A stretch of 64,000 nucleotides of DNA from Betaproteobacteria bacterium SCN2 (GCA_008923285.1 WBSG01000007.1:124001-188000); one strand, 5' to 3'; positions 32,470-41,579 are shown, numbered from the stretch's first letter. Numbers and translations are program-made. The notes: generated by a model not told the origin, from the letters alone.

Positions 32470-33282
32470 ATGGACAGCGCCCAGTCTCCCACCGAATCGC
32501 ATTTCATCACCAACGAACCCTATTACGAGCCCGTCGGCAACGAGGTGTCCCTGTTCGAGGCCGCCTACGCCAACCGGCTGCCGGTACTGCTGAAAGGCCC
32601 CACCGGCTGCGGCAAGACCCGCTTCATGGAATACATGGCGTGGCGGCTGAAACGCCCGCTGATCACGGTGTCCTGCCACGACGACCTCACCACTTCCGAT
32701 CTCGTCGGCCGCTACCTGGTGAAGGGCGGCGAGACCACCTGGGTCGACGGCCCGCTCACCCGCGCCGTGCGCGCCGGCGGCATCTGCTATCTCGACGAAA
32801 TCGTCGAGGCGCGCAAGGACACCATGGTGGTGATCCATCCGCTGGCGGATGATCGCCGCATGATGCCGATCGAAAAGCTCGGCCAGCTGCTGGAAGCGCC
32901 GCCGGAGTTCTGCCTCGCCATTTCCTACAACCCCGGCTACCAGAGCGTGCTGAAGGAATTGAAGCAGTCCACGCGCCAGCGCTTCGTCGCGCTGTCTTTC
33001 GACTATCCCAAGCCCGAGCTCGAAGCCAGGATCATCCGCCACGAAACCGGGCTCGACGAATCCGCCACCGCCAAGCTCCTCAAGCTCGCGGAAATGACGC
33101 GCAACCTCAAGGGCAACGGTCTCGAGGAAGGCGCCTCGACGCGCCTGCTGGTACATGCCGGCAAGCTCATCGCCCAGGGCGTGGAGGCGCGCGCCGCCTG
33201 TCAGGGCGCAGTCTCGCTGGCGCTGACCGACGACGACGACATGGTGGCCGCGGTCAACGAACTCATCGCCGCCTTGTTCTGA
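32470..33282 (+). CDS. cbbQ: CbbQ-type MoxR AAA+ ATPase
   Basis: The 270-residue AAA+ protein has the Walker [10 protein letters not shown] at about residues 42-50, a Walker B region [13 protein letters not shown] and an arginine-rich sensor region [15 protein letters not shown]. These are the features of the CbbQ/NirQ/NorQ branch of MoxR ATPases. With CbbO it remodels inhibited Rubisco and restores activity, at the cost of ATP. A VWA-domain gene follows after a small gene, which matches the cbbQ-cbbO pairing. No Rubisco genes are in the window, so the NorQD branch cannot be fully excluded, although the long CbbO-like partner favours Cbb. Confidence 0.85.
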   Translation: MDSAQSPTESHFITNEPYYEPVGNEVSLFEAAYANRLPVLLKGPTGCGKTRFMEYMAWRLKRPLITVSCHDDLTTSDLVGRYLVKGGETTWVDGPLTRAVRAGGICYLDEIVEARKDTMVVIHPLADDRRMMPIEKLGQLLEAPPEFCLAISYNPGYQSVLKELKQSTRQRFVALSFDYPKPELEARIIRHETGLDESATAKLLKLAEMTRNLKGNGLEEGASTRLLVHAGKLIAQGVEARAACQGAVSLALTDDDDMVAAVNELIAALF

Positions 33283-33545
33283 TGGCGATCGAACTGAGGC
33301 AGGGCCACTACTACAGCAACGGCGCCTACGGCCGCAACTGGGGCGTGCGCATGGTCATGTCGCTCGGCCAGGACCCGGACTCCGGTGAAGACATGGTCAA
33401 TTTCAAGGGCGTGGCCGGCTCCTCGCGCCGCCAGAGCGGCAGCATGCAGACGGGTGAATTCCTGCGCTGGGTGCGCTACGAGGTACGCCTGGTGGAAAAC
33501 GACTGGAAACGCGTCAACGAGGAAAATGATTCCCTACACCCCTGA
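33282..33545 (+). CDS. Small unknown protein between cbbQ and cbbO
   Basis: This 87-residue protein has no family I can name. It contains GHYYSNGAYGRNWGVRMVMSLGQ and then VNFKGVAGSSRRQSGSMQTGEF, which suggests a compact beta-rich fold with basic patches. Its ATG overlaps the cbbQ stop by one base, and its end overlaps the cbbO start by 20 bases, so all three are translationally coupled and their products probably act together. GC and codon use match the neighbours. It could be a small adaptor between the ATPase and the VWA partner, which is inference from position only. Confidence 0.75.
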   Translation: MAIELRQGHYYSNGAYGRNWGVRMVMSLGQDPDSGEDMVNFKGVAGSSRRQSGSMQTGEFLRWVRYEVRLVENDWKRVNEENDSLHP

Positions 33546-35640
33546 GCAGCTCGCGCTCAGGCTGGAAACCGCCTTCGATGTCGAGTTCACCTTCCACAAG
33601 GTGGACAAGCTGGTCGACATCCTCGCGCCGCTCGATCGCGACAGCCAGGACTTCATCCTCGGCTGGGTCGACCGCATCGCCAGCACCAACATCCAGATCA
33701 GCTACGAGTTCACCCGCCGCGTGGTGGAAGCGCTCGACCGCCTCGATCGCCGCGTGATCGAGGCCTGGGCCGTGCACGCCATGGACACCTACGACAGCAA
33801 GGGCCTGCACCCGGCGCTGGAGGTGCTGCGCAAGGTGGACGATTTCCTCGCCCATGCGCACGCCCATGCCGCCGGCGCCTTCTTCGACGAAGTGAAGACC
33901 GTGCTGTCCAATTTCCTTTGCGGCCTCTCCGGGCGGCGTCTGGCATTGAAGCAGGGCGAACAGGTCCACACCGACAGCGAGCGCCTGTTCCTGCCCAACG
34001 TCTCGGCCAGCATGGAGACCGAGGCCGACAATTTCCTGCTGTGCAAGGCGCGCGTCGCCTTCATGTGGGCGCAGACCCGCTTCGGCAGTTGCCGCGTGGA
34101 TTTCGCTGCCGAGTTCGCCGGCTACGACGATCCCGCGCGCGCGCTGGCGGCGTTCCAGGCGCTCGACAACCTGCGCCTGGAAGCCTGCCTCGCGCGCGAA
34201 CTGCCCGGCTTGTGGCGCGACATGCAAGGCCTGTCCGCACGTCACCGCGATGCGGCTCTCGCGCCTGGCTGGCAGGCATTCGAACAGGCACTTGCCCGCG
34301 ACCCCGACAAGCCCGAGGCCGTGCTCGCACTGCTGCGCGAGGCCTACACACTGGAGCCGCCGGCGCCGCGCGTCTACCACGCCGCGCTCGATCCGCAGGC
34401 AATCGCCGGCATACGCAACGCGCGCATGGCGCGCGAAAAAATGCTGCTGCGGGTCAAGCTCGCCCAGCTCGCGCAGGAGCAGCGCGAAGAGGCCGCGCCG
34501 CAGACGAGCGACAAGCCCGCCGAGGAGCAGGCGCCCGCACAGTTCGAAGCCCGGCAGGACGGCCAGGCCTGGGAACTCACGCTCGACGACCAGCCCGTCG
34601 CGCCGCCCGAGGACGTGAAGCAGTTGCTGACATCAGTTTCGCTCGACTGGGGCGAGATTCCGCCGGAGATGCTGACCGCGGCCGGCGACGGCGAATACGA
34701 CCCGGCGCTGTACGAGGATAAGGAGAAAGACCCCAACGAAGTCTGGCAGGGCACCTACCATGAGGAGGGCGCGCACATTTACCCGGAGTGGGACTTCGCG
34801 CGCCAGCACTACCGCAAGAACTGGTGCGTGCTGCGCGAAATCGACCTCAAGCCCGGCGACGCCGGCTATGTCGACGAGGTCATCGACAGGCACCATGGCC
34901 TGGTCAAGCACCTGCGCCGCACCTTCGAGGCCATGCGCGACGAAAGCAAGTTGCTGAAGCGCCAGGTGCAGGGCGACGACGTCGACATCGATGCGCTGGT
35001 CGAGGCGCTCGCCGACTCAATGGACGGTCGCGAGATGAGCGACCAGCTGTTCATGCACATGCACCGCGCCGACCGCAGCATGGCGGTGATGTTCATGGTC
35101 GACATGAGCGGCAGCACGCGGGGCTGGATCAACGACGCCGAGCGCGAGGCGCTGATCATGCTGTGCGAATCGCTGGAAACCCTGGGCGACCGTTACGCCA
35201 TCTACGGCTTTTCGGGACAGACGCGCAAGCGCTGCGAAATCTATCGCATCAAGACTTTCGACCAGCCCTACGACGACGCCACCCGCGCACGCATCGCCGG
35301 CATCGTGCCAAGGGACTACACGCGCATGGGCGCAGCCATTCGCCACCTGTCGAAACTGCTGAACGAAGTCGACGCCAAGACCAAGCTGCTGATCACCCTG
35401 TCCGACGGCAAGCCGGACGACTATTTCGACATCTACCGCGGTCAGTACGGCATCGAGGACACGCGCCAGGCGCTGTTCGAGGCGCGCCGCAGCGGCATCC
35501 ATCCCTTCTGCATCACCATCGACCGCGAAGGCAAGGAATACCTGCCGCACATGTACGGCCACGCCAACTGGGTGGAAATCGACGAGGTCAGGAAACTGCC
35601 GCTCAAGGTGGCGGACATCTACCGCAGACTGACTACCTAG
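33526..35640 (+). CDS. cbbO: CbbO-type VWA-domain partner of the AAA+ ATPase
   Basis: The 704-residue protein has a long helical N-terminal part and a C-terminal von Willebrand A domain with the metal-site motif DMSGSTRGW near residue 526, and supporting residues in DYTRMGAAIRHL and TLSDGKPDDYFDIY. CbbO binds the CbbQ hexamer and uses its VWA metal site to dock on Rubisco. Length and layout fit CbbO (about 700-780 residues) better than NorD (about 600). The ATG at 33526 follows GAGGAAA and lies inside the previous gene. Its TAG stop shares the palindrome CTAG with the stop of the convergent small gene. Confidence 0.85.
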   Translation: MIPYTPEQLALRLETAFDVEFTFHKVDKLVDILAPLDRDSQDFILGWVDRIASTNIQISYEFTRRVVEALDRLDRRVIEAWAVHAMDTYDSKGLHPALEVLRKVDDFLAHAHAHAAGAFFDEVKTVLSNFLCGLSGRRLALKQGEQVHTDSERLFLPNVSASMETEADNFLLCKARVAFMWAQTRFGSCRVDFAAEFAGYDDPARALAAFQALDNLRLEACLARELPGLWRDMQGLSARHRDAALAPGWQAFEQALARDPDKPEAVLALLREAYTLEPPAPRVYHAALDPQAIAGIRNARMAREKMLLRVKLAQLAQEQREEAAPQTSDKPAEEQAPAQFEARQDGQAWELTLDDQPVAPPEDVKQLLTSVSLDWGEIPPEMLTAAGDGEYDPALYEDKEKDPNEVWQGTYHEEGAHIYPEWDFARQHYRKNWCVLREIDLKPGDAGYVDEVIDRHHGLVKHLRRTFEAMRDESKLLKRQVQGDDVDIDALVEALADSMDGREMSDQLFMHMHRADRSMAVMFMVDMSGSTRGWINDAEREALIMLCESLETLGDRYAIYGFSGQTRKRCEIYRIKTFDQPYDDATRARIAGIVPRDYTRMGAAIRHLSKLLNEVDAKTKLLITLSDGKPDDYFDIYRGQYGIEDTRQALFEARRSGIHPFCITIDREGKEYLPHMYGHANWVEIDEVRKLPLKVADIYRRLTT

Positions 35641-35858
35641 GAACGGCCGCGCTGCATCCGTGCCAGCTTGATGGCGAGCAATGCCACCGGCAGCAGATGC
35701 CAGAACACGTCGAAAATGTCGATCGGCCGAGTCAGCGTGCCCTCGGACAGCATGCGCATTTTCTCGATCAGGTGCGGTTCGGGCACGAAGGGCGCGCCCA
35801 GCATGAACAGCGTCAAGGCAATCAGCAGCCAGAGGGGAAAGCGATCGATGAACTGCAT
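35637..35858 (-). CDS. Small membrane protein (73 residues)
   Basis: The 73-residue protein has two hydrophobic segments, residues 7-24 (FPLWLLIALTLFMLGAPFV) and about 48-64 (IFDVFWHLLPVALLAIKLA), joined by a charged loop. I do not recognise the family. Its start overlaps the stop of the upstream TrpD2 gene (TGATG), so it is co-translated with it, and its stop shares CTAG with the convergent cbbO gene. A function cannot be inferred beyond likely residence in the inner membrane. Confidence 0.7.
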   Translation of the reverse strand: MQFIDRFPLWLLIALTLFMLGAPFVPEPHLIEKMRMLSEGTLTRPIDIFDVFWHLLPVALLAIKLARMQRGRS

Positions 35859-36964
35859 CAGGCGGCAAACCTCGCCTTGGCCGCGCCGCAGTCGAGCGCC
35901 TTCCTCGCCATGTCGGCACCTGCCGCGATGCTGTCGGCCTTCTTCAGCCCGTGCAGCATGATGGCCGCGCCCAGCACCAGGCTGTCGTAGGCCGCGCCCT
36001 TCTCGCCATTCAGCGCAGCGAGGCCGGCTTCGGCCGCCAGCGCTGAGACCCTGCCGGCATCGAAGGCCTCGACATGCGCCTCGAGTTCGCTCGCCTCGTC
36101 CATGCCGGGAATCAGCGGCGCGCGCACTTCCTGCTCGATGCCTAGCGCCTTTGGGCTGATCTCGACCTGCTGCTCGGCGCCCCTGTCGTGCACCACGAAC
36201 ATGCGCGAATCCTGGCGCAGCGAGGGAATCACGCCGCCTTCGGTGCCGCGGATGATGAGACTGTCATCGAAGCCGGCGTGGCGCGCGAGCAGCGCATAGA
36301 CGCGCGGGTAAGGCTTGTGCACGTAGCCGGTGATGAAATGCGTCTTCTTCGCACCCTTCACCGGCGCCAGCAGCACTTCCACCGTGGTCAGCACCGGCCG
36401 CTTGATGATGGTGGTGCGCAGGCCGGTCAGGTCATGAAGCTTGGGCGCGAAGCGGCTCTGGTCGCAATAGGCCCAGCCGGCGCCGTTCATGCGCGCTGCC
36501 GCTTCGGCCGGCGTGAGGTCGACATTGATGCCGGCGGCACGCAGGATCTGCCTGTGGGTGGCGCCGTACTTGGGTCCCATGCTTTCCACGCCGGTGGATA
36601 CCGTGGGCAGGCCACAGGCAGCCAGCAGCGCGGGCAGGAAGGGCGCCGCCGTCAGGCTGCGGTTGTAGCCGTCGTAGGGATCGGCAAGCAGCGCGACTTC
36701 ATCGGCCTGGGCCGTGGCGCTTTGCGTCACTTCCATGATGGCGTCGAGCACGCCGATGTTTTCGTCGTCGGTTTCGCGCTTCATGCGCAGGGCGATGAAG
36801 AAAATGCCTGCCTGCACCGGGTCGGCGTGGTTGTCGAGAATGGCGCGCATGGCGTCGCGCGCCTCTTCGGCGGAAATGTCCTTGGAATACTCGGGGCCGG
36901 TGGCGATGCGGGCGATGACCGAACGCATGTGGGCGCGGGGTTCAAGTGCGGCGGCAGTGTTCAT
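35858..36964 (-). CDS. TrpD2 (YbiB)-like nucleic-acid-binding protein
   Basis: The 368-residue protein has the nucleoside phosphoribosyltransferase class-3 fold of anthranilate phosphoribosyltransferase (ISAEEARDAMRAILDNHADPVQAGIFFIALRMK in the helical domain, then LPTVSTGVESMGPKYGATH). The diphosphate-binding and anthranilate-binding motifs of TrpD are changed. This is typical of TrpD2/YbiB, which binds DNA and RNA without sequence preference and lacks the biosynthetic activity. No trp genes are near. It follows the Rieske gene by 12 bases on the same strand. Confidence 0.83.
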   Translation of the reverse strand: MNTAAALEPRAHMRSVIARIATGPEYSKDISAEEARDAMRAILDNHADPVQAGIFFIALRMKRETDDENIGVLDAIMEVTQSATAQADEVALLADPYDGYNRSLTAAPFLPALLAACGLPTVSTGVESMGPKYGATHRQILRAAGINVDLTPAEAAARMNGAGWAYCDQSRFAPKLHDLTGLRTTIIKRPVLTTVEVLLAPVKGAKKTHFITGYVHKPYPRVYALLARHAGFDDSLIIRGTEGGVIPSLRQDSRMFVVHDRGAEQQVEISPKALGIEQEVRAPLIPGMDEASELEAHVEAFDAGRVSALAAEAGLAALNGEKGAAYDSLVLGAAIMLHGLKKADSIAAGADMARKALDCGAAKARFAA

Positions 36965-36976
36965 GGCTGTAGAGAC

Positions 36977-37294
36977 TCAGTTTTCGAAACCAATGTAGAC
37001 CTTATCGTTTTCCACCCTGACCGGATATACCCTGATCGGGCTATCCGCCGGCTCGTCGGTGGGCTCGCCGGTGCGCAGGGAAAAATGGCTGCCGTGGTAG
37101 GAACATTTGATGTGGTCGCCCTTGATGCAGCCGAGCGAGAGCGGCACATCCTCGTGGCTGCAGCGGTCGATGCAGCAGAACACCTCGCCGTTGACGCGCG
37201 TCAGGATGAGCGGCTCGCCCTTCAGTTTCAGTTTGTGGATGCCCGACTCGGGTATCTCCGAAAGCCTGGCTGCTTCAATATATTCGAGTGTCAT
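36977..37294 (-). CDS. Rieske [2Fe-2S] ferredoxin-like protein
   Basis: The 105-residue soluble protein has the Rieske cluster motif: cysteine and histidine in CSHEDVPLS and cysteine and histidine in CSYHGSHF. It is the small NirD/BphF-like type, which carries electrons to a larger oxygenase or reductase, but no such partner lies nearby. I start it at the ATG giving MTLEYIEA; a TTG nine bases upstream is also in frame. It lies between obgE and the TrpD2 gene on the minus strand. Confidence 0.87.
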   Translation of the reverse strand: MTLEYIEAARLSEIPESGIHKLKLKGEPLILTRVNGEVFCCIDRCSHEDVPLSLGCIKGDHIKCSYHGSHFSLRTGEPTDEPADSPIRVYPVRVENDKVYIGFEN

Positions 37295-37309
37295 GGTGCT
37301 CAACAGATA

Positions 37310-37336
37310 AGGCCTGATGTCGCCCCGACAAGGCCT
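37310..37336 (-). other. Hairpin between obgE and the Rieske gene
   Basis: AGGCCT and TGTCG at 37310-37322 pair with CGACA and AGGCCT at 37326-37336, with a two-base bulge. It has no clear T run, so it is more likely an mRNA-processing or attenuating hairpin than a full terminator. Confidence 0.4.
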
Positions 37337-37346
37337 GCCCCGTTAT

Positions 37347-38411
37347 TTATTCGGCGAGTTCGGCTTCGGGTTCGTCCGGATTCTGGCTGTCCGCGGCTTT
37401 CCGGGCTTCGTCCAGATGGGCCTGGATGGCGTGCACCAGCGGCTGGCAGCCCTCGCCGTTGATGGCGGAGATCACGAACACCGGGCCGCTCCAGCCGTAG
37501 TCGCGGATGAAGTCTTGCACATTTTTTTCCCTGTCCTCAACCGGGACAAGGTCGAGCTTGTTCAGCACCAGCCAGCGCGGCTTGTCGTAGAGCGACTCGT
37601 CGTACTTGCGCAATTCCTCGACGATGGCGCGCGCATCCTTCACCGGGTCGGCGCCTTCCCAGTTCGGCGAAATATCCACCAAATGCAGCAGCAGGCGGGT
37701 GCGCGCCAGGTGGCGCAGGAACTGGTGGCCAAGGCCCGCGCCTTCGGCCGCGCCCTCGATCAGCCCGGGAATGTCGGCGATGACGAAGCTCTTGTCGGTG
37801 CCCGCGCGCACCACGCCGAGATTGGGATGCAGCGTGGTGAAGGGATAGTCCGCCACCTTGGGGCGCGCGGCCGACACCGCGCGGATGAAGGTGGACTTGC
37901 CGGCATTGGGCATGCCCAGGAGCCCCACATCGGCCAGCACTTTCAGTTCCAGGTGCAGTTCGCGTTCCTCGCCTGGCTCGCCATGCGTGAACTGGCGCGG
38001 CGCGCGATTGACGCTGGACTTGAAGTGCACGTTGCCGAGCCCGCCCTTGCCGCCGCGCGCCAGCAGGGCACGCACACCGTCGCGGTCAAGATCGGCCAGC
38101 GGCGTGCCGGTTTCGGCATCCGAGATGACAGTACCCACGGGGACACGGATCAGCACGTCGTCCGCGCTCTTGCCGTAGCACTGCGCGCCACGGCCGGGCT
38201 CGCCGTTCCTGGCCTTGAAGATGCGGGTGTACCTGAACTCAATGAGCGTGTTGATGTTGCGGTCGGCCACGGCGTAGACGCTGCCGCCATGGCCACCGTC
38301 GCCCCCGTCCGGGCCACCCTTGGGAATGAACTTCTCGCGCCGGAACGAGGCCGAGCCGTCGCCGCCCTTGCCGGCCAGCACGCTGATCTTGGCTTCATCG
38401 ACGAATTTCAT
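37347..38411 (-). CDS. obgE: Obg-family GTPase
   Basis: The 354-residue protein has the glycine-rich Obg fold (residues 1-158, with [15 protein letters not shown] and [14 protein letters not shown]) followed by a G domain with GMPNAGKST (P-loop, near residue 166), DIPGLIEGA (G3) and NKLD (G4). Obg binds the 50S ribosomal subunit and the alarmone ppGpp and takes part in ribosome maturation. The order rplU-rpmA-obgE is the standard bacterial arrangement. Here a terminator and a repeat separate it from rpmA. Confidence 0.97.
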   Translation of the reverse strand: MKFVDEAKISVLAGKGGDGSASFRREKFIPKGGPDGGDGGHGGSVYAVADRNINTLIEFRYTRIFKARNGEPGRGAQCYGKSADDVLIRVPVGTVISDAETGTPLADLDRDGVRALLARGGKGGLGNVHFKSSVNRAPRQFTHGEPGEERELHLELKVLADVGLLGMPNAGKSTFIRAVSAARPKVADYPFTTLHPNLGVVRAGTDKSFVIADIPGLIEGAAEGAGLGHQFLRHLARTRLLLHLVDISPNWEGADPVKDARAIVEELRKYDESLYDKPRWLVLNKLDLVPVEDREKNVQDFIRDYGWSGPVFVISAINGEGCQPLVHAIQAHLDEARKAADSQNPDEPEAELAE

Positions 38412-38483
38412 TCATTCAACCCAAAGTGACACAGAGAAATCGACAAATCTGGTTTGCCGCGGCGGCTGCGCCACCTCGCAATG

Positions 38484-38522
38484 GCGTCATCGCGAGGCCC
38501 GCAGGGCCCGTGGCGATCCAGT
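38484..38522. repeat. REP-like dispersed palindrome between obgE and rpmA
   Basis: TCATCGCGAGGCCCGCAGGG with the following CCCGTGGCGATCCAG folds as a hairpin (TCGC pairing with GCGA, GGCCC with GGGCC). It has the form of the widely dispersed CGTCATTGCGAG...GCAATCCAG elements of Proteobacteria. Confidence 0.55.
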
Positions 38523-38548
38523 CTAAACAAAAGGCCCGCTGGAATAAA

Positions 38549-38577
38549 CAAAGCCCTGCCGAAGCAGGGCTTTATTG
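38549..38577 (-). terminator. Rho-independent terminator after rpmA
   Basis: AAAGCCCTGC, loop CGAA, GCAGGGCTTT, with flanking A and T tracts. On the minus strand it follows the rpmA stop by about 20 bases. It should uncouple rplU-rpmA from obgE. Confidence 0.88.
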
Positions 38578-38595
38578 TCAGGGCCGCAGACCAGC

Positions 38596-38859
38596 TTAGG
38601 CAGCGATCGGCTCGATGCTGACGGTACGGCGCTTCATCGCGCCCTTGACCGTGAACTTGACCACGCCGTCCACCTTGGCGAACAGGGTGTGGTCCTTGCC
38701 CATGCCGACATTGTCGCCGGGATGATATTCGGTGCCGCGCTGGCGCACGATGATGTTGCCGGCCAGCACTTCCTGGCCGCCGTAGCGCTTGACGCCCAGA
38801 CGTTTGGATTCCGAGTCGCGGCCGTTGCGGGAACTGCCGCCTGCTTTCTTGTGTGCCAT
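38596..38859 (-). CDS. rpmA: 50S ribosomal protein L27
   Basis: The 87-residue protein starts with [21 protein letters not shown], the invariant N-terminus of L27, which reaches towards the peptidyl transferase centre, and continues with [22 protein letters not shown]. Length is normal (85-90 residues). It lies 19 bases after rplU with AGGAGAG before the ATG. Confidence 0.98.
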   Translation of the reverse strand: MAHKKAGGSSRNGRDSESKRLGVKRYGGQEVLAGNIIVRQRGTEYHPGDNVGMGKDHTLFAKVDGVVKFTVKGAMKRRTVSIEPIAA

Positions 38860-38878
38860 GTTCTAACTCTCCTGCTTG

Positions 38879-39190
38879 TTAGGCGGAAATGCCGGAAATC
38901 TGCACTTCCGTGTAATGCTGGCGATGACCCTGGGTCTTGCGGTAATGCTTGCGGCGCTTCATCTTGAAGATGCGCACCTTGTCGCCACGACCATGGGAAA
39001 CCACGGTCGCCTTGACCGCCGCACCGGACAGAACGGGCGCGCCAACCTTGACGTTGTCGCCGTCGGCAACCATCAGCACCTGGTCGAAGGTGATCTCGGC
39101 GCCGACATCGGCTTCCAGCTTCTCTACTTTGAACTTATCGCCCGAGGCTACGCGATACTGCTTGCCACCGGTTTTAATGACCGCATACAT
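38879..39190 (-). CDS. rplU: 50S ribosomal protein L21
   Basis: The 103-residue protein begins [14 protein letters not shown] and contains [17 protein letters not shown], both diagnostic of L21, which binds 23S rRNA. The ATG at 39188-39190 gives the normal length; the frame continues upstream to 39202 without support. A strong sigma-70 promoter lies just upstream on the minus strand. Confidence 0.98.
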   Translation of the reverse strand: MYAVIKTGGKQYRVASGDKFKVEKLEADVGAEITFDQVLMVADGDNVKVGAPVLSGAAVKATVVSHGRGDKVRIFKMKRRKHYRKTQGHRQHYTEVQISGISA

Positions 39191-39225
39191 CGTGGTCTCC
39201 AACAGGGTTATTGGGAAAACGCGAA

Positions 39226-39254
39226 ATTGTAGTGAAAATCGGCACTTAGGTCAA
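39226..39254 (-). promoter_or_regulatory. Sigma-70 promoter of rplU-rpmA
   Basis: On the minus strand TTGACC (39249-39254) and TACAAT (39226-39231) are 17 bases apart, each matching consensus at five of six positions. It is correctly placed before rplU. Confidence 0.8.
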
Positions 39255-39339
39255 ACGCTTTGTTGGACGGCCCGGAAGCCGGGAAAACGCCCCGTTCTGT
39301 TAATATGGCGGCCTTTTCCAGCACAGCACCGACCCAGAA

Positions 39340-40308
39340 GTGTCCTTCGAAGCCCTGCAAACCTTCCTTGCCGACGACATGAAAGCGGTGGACGCGGTGA
39401 TCCGCGCCCGCCTGCACTCGGAAGTGGTGCTGGTACGCCAGGTCTCCGAATACATCATCAACAGCGGCGGCAAGCGCCTGCGCCCGGTGCTGGTGATCCT
39501 GTCCTCGGGCTGCTTCGGCTACCGTGGTCAGGCGCATCACGAACTGGCGGCCGTGGTCGAATTCATCCACACCGCCACCCTGCTGCACGACGACGTAGTC
39601 GACGAATCCGACCTGCGTCGCGGCAAGGAAACCGCCAATGCACTGTTCGGCAACGCCGCCAGCGTGCTGGTGGGCGATTTCCTCTATTCGCGCGCCTTCC
39701 AGATGATGGTGTCGGTGGACAACATGCGCGTCATGCGGATCCTGTCCGACGCCACCAACGTCATCGCCGAGGGCGAGGTGCTGCAGCTGCTCAACTGTCA
39801 TGACGCCAACATCGGCGAAGAGGATTACCTCAGGGTCATCCGCTACAAGACCGCCAAGCTGTTCGAAGCTGCCGCCCGCCTGGGCGCCGTCATCGGCAAC
39901 GGCAACCCGGCGCAGGAAGAAGCCATGGCGCAGTATGGCATGCATCTTGGCACCGCATTCCAGCTGATCGACGACGTGCTCGATTATTCGGGCAACTCCA
40001 CGGAAACCGGCAAGAACATCGGTGACGATCTCGCCGAGGGCAAGCCCACCCTGCCGCTTCTGCATGCCATGAAACACGGCAGTCCCGAGCAGGCCGCCGC
40101 CGTCCGCCATGCCATCGAGCACGGCGGCCTGGAGGACTTCCAGACCGTGCTGCAGGCCATCGAGGAAACCGGCGCCCTGCAGTACACCCGGGAACAGGCA
40201 ATGCGGGAAATCGACATCGCCAAGGCTGCACTCGATGCATTGCCGGATACCCAACACAAATCAGCTTTGATACAATTGGCAGACTTTGCAGTCGACAGAA
40301 GTTTCTGA
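39340..40308 (+). CDS. ispB: Octaprenyl diphosphate synthase (trans-polyprenyl synthase)
   Basis: The 322-residue enzyme makes the side chain of ubiquinone. Both aspartate-rich motifs of the family are present: LLHDDVVDESDLRRG near residue 84 and FQLIDDVLDYSG near residue 210, and GGKRLRP near residue 46 binds isopentenyl diphosphate. It starts at a GTG (39340). It is divergent from rplU and followed by a tRNA gene 18 bases after the stop. Confidence 0.95.
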   Translation: MSFEALQTFLADDMKAVDAVIRARLHSEVVLVRQVSEYIINSGGKRLRPVLVILSSGCFGYRGQAHHELAAVVEFIHTATLLHDDVVDESDLRRGKETANALFGNAASVLVGDFLYSRAFQMMVSVDNMRVMRILSDATNVIAEGEVLQLLNCHDANIGEEDYLRVIRYKTAKLFEAAARLGAVIGNGNPAQEEAMAQYGMHLGTAFQLIDDVLDYSGNSTETGKNIGDDLAEGKPTLPLLHAMKHGSPEQAAAVRHAIEHGGLEDFQTVLQAIEETGALQYTREQAMREIDIAKAALDALPDTQHKSALIQLADFAVDRSF

Positions 40309-40326
40309 CCGACAAAAATCACACCG

Positions 40327-40403
40327 CGGGGTGTAGCTTAGCCTGGTAGAGCGCTACGTTCGGGACGTAGAGGCCGGAGGTTCGAATCCTCTCACCCCGA
40401 CCA
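40327..40403 (+). tRNA. tRNA-Pro (anticodon CGG)
   Basis: A 77-base cloverleaf: acceptor CGGGGTG pairs with CACCCCG, the D arm contains AGCCTGGTAGAGC, the anticodon stem CTACG/CGTAG encloses the loop TTCGGGA with anticodon CGG, and the T arm GGAGGTTCGAATCCTCT is standard. The encoded 3' end is A plus CCA. It lies directly downstream of ispB. Confidence 0.97.
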
Positions 40404-40450
40404 GACATTCAAATACGGCACTCATCCGCGGCACAGCGCGAACGATACAA

Positions 40451-41269
40451 GTGACCGAACTCTTCGACCCCGACCACGCCATTGATTTCGAGCGCCGCTT
40501 CGGCGGGGTGCGCCGTCTTTACGGCCCGGCAGCATTCGCGCGCTTCCAGCAGGCGCACGTCTGCATCATCGGCATCGGCGGCGTCGGCTCATGGGTGGCC
40601 GAGGCGCTCGCGCGCAGCGCAGTCGGCGAGCTGACCCTGATCGACCCCGACCACATCGCCGAATCCAACATCAACCGTCAGCTGCATGCCTTGACCGGCG
40701 AGGAAGGCAAGGCCAAGGTGCAGGCCATGCGCGAGCGCATCCGCGCCATCAATCCGCGCTGCCGCGTACACGGCGTGGAAGAATTCCTCGGCGAGGCAAA
40801 CCTCGATGCGCTGATCGGCAACGGCTACGACTACGTGATCGACGCCATCGACAGCGCGCGCGCGAAAGCCGCGCTCATCGCCCATTGCCGGCACCGCAAG
40901 ATCAAGCTGGTCTGCGTGGGCGGCGCCGGCGGCCAGCGCGATCCTGCCCAGGTGCGTATCGACGATCTCGCGCGCACCAGCCAGGATCCCCTGCTCGCCA
41001 AGGTGCGCACGCGGCTGCGCCGGGATTACGGCTTTCCGCGCGATCCAAAGAAGAAGTTCGGCGTCGACTGCGTGTATTCGCTCGAGCCGCTCGCCTACCC
41101 CGCGGCCGAAGGCGGCGCATGTTTCGAAAAGCCCGCGGATGCCCACATCCAGGGCCTCAACTGTGCCGGCTTCGGCTCCTCGGCCTGCGTCACCTCGACC
41201 TTCGGCATGCTGGCGGCGGCGACCGCCCTCAACCGGCTGGCCGAAGATGCGGCGCTGGCAGCGATTTGA
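40451..41269 (+). CDS. tcdA: tRNA threonylcarbamoyladenosine dehydratase
   Basis: The 272-residue E1-like protein has the adenylation-domain motif GIGGVGSWVAEALARS near residue 41 and the conserved IDPDHIAESNINRQLHAL segment. It activates and cyclises N6-threonylcarbamoyladenosine at tRNA position 37 using ATP. The family (TcdA, also CsdL/YgdL) is about 270 residues, as here. The start is a GTG at 40451 with no strong ribosome-binding site. Confidence 0.92.
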   Translation: MTELFDPDHAIDFERRFGGVRRLYGPAAFARFQQAHVCIIGIGGVGSWVAEALARSAVGELTLIDPDHIAESNINRQLHALTGEEGKAKVQAMRERIRAINPRCRVHGVEEFLGEANLDALIGNGYDYVIDAIDSARAKAALIAHCRHRKIKLVCVGGAGGQRDPAQVRIDDLARTSQDPLLAKVRTRLRRDYGFPRDPKKKFGVDCVYSLEPLAYPAAEGGACFEKPADAHIQGLNCAGFGSSACVTSTFGMLAAATALNRLAEDAALAAI

Positions 41270-41351
41270 CTAGCGGCGGCCGGCGCGGCTTGTGTACTAT
41301 TGGATTTTGCACCGTGGCGCCGAGCCCGCATAAATCAGGAACAAAACCATC

Positions 41352-41579
41352 TTGAGCAAGCTTCTCCTTCTCATCGGCCTTGGCCTCGTCGTCTATCTGC
41401 TGATCAAGAGCTACCAGCGCAAGCTCAACCAGCCCGGCAACTCCGCGCCAGCGGAACGCGGCCCCGAGGACATGGTGAAATGCGCCCACTGCGGCGTCAA
41501 CACGCCGCGTTCCGAGGCGGTTTTTTCGCGGGGAGAGTTCTTCTGTACACAGGAACACCAGCGCCTGGGCCAGAAGTAA
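41352..41579 (+). CDS. Small PP0621-type membrane protein with zinc-ribbon-like tail
   Basis: The 75-residue protein has one N-terminal membrane segment (LLLLIGLGLVVYLLI) and a cytoplasmic tail with CAHCG...FFCTQEHQ, a zinc-ribbon-like Cys/Cys/Cys/His pattern. It matches the PP0621 family, which typically precedes pilS in Beta- and Gammaproteobacteria. The start is a TTG at 41352. Its role is unknown; constant linkage to pilS suggests a link to the two-component system. Confidence 0.8.
   Translation: MSKLLLLIGLGLVVYLLIKSYQRKLNQPGNSAPAERGPEDMVKCAHCGVNTPRSEAVFSRGEFFCTQEHQRLGQK

Noticed and set aside
40451..41269. ThiF/MoeB assignment for the E1-like protein
   Set aside because: The segment order and length fit TcdA, and no thiamine or molybdopterin genes adjoin.
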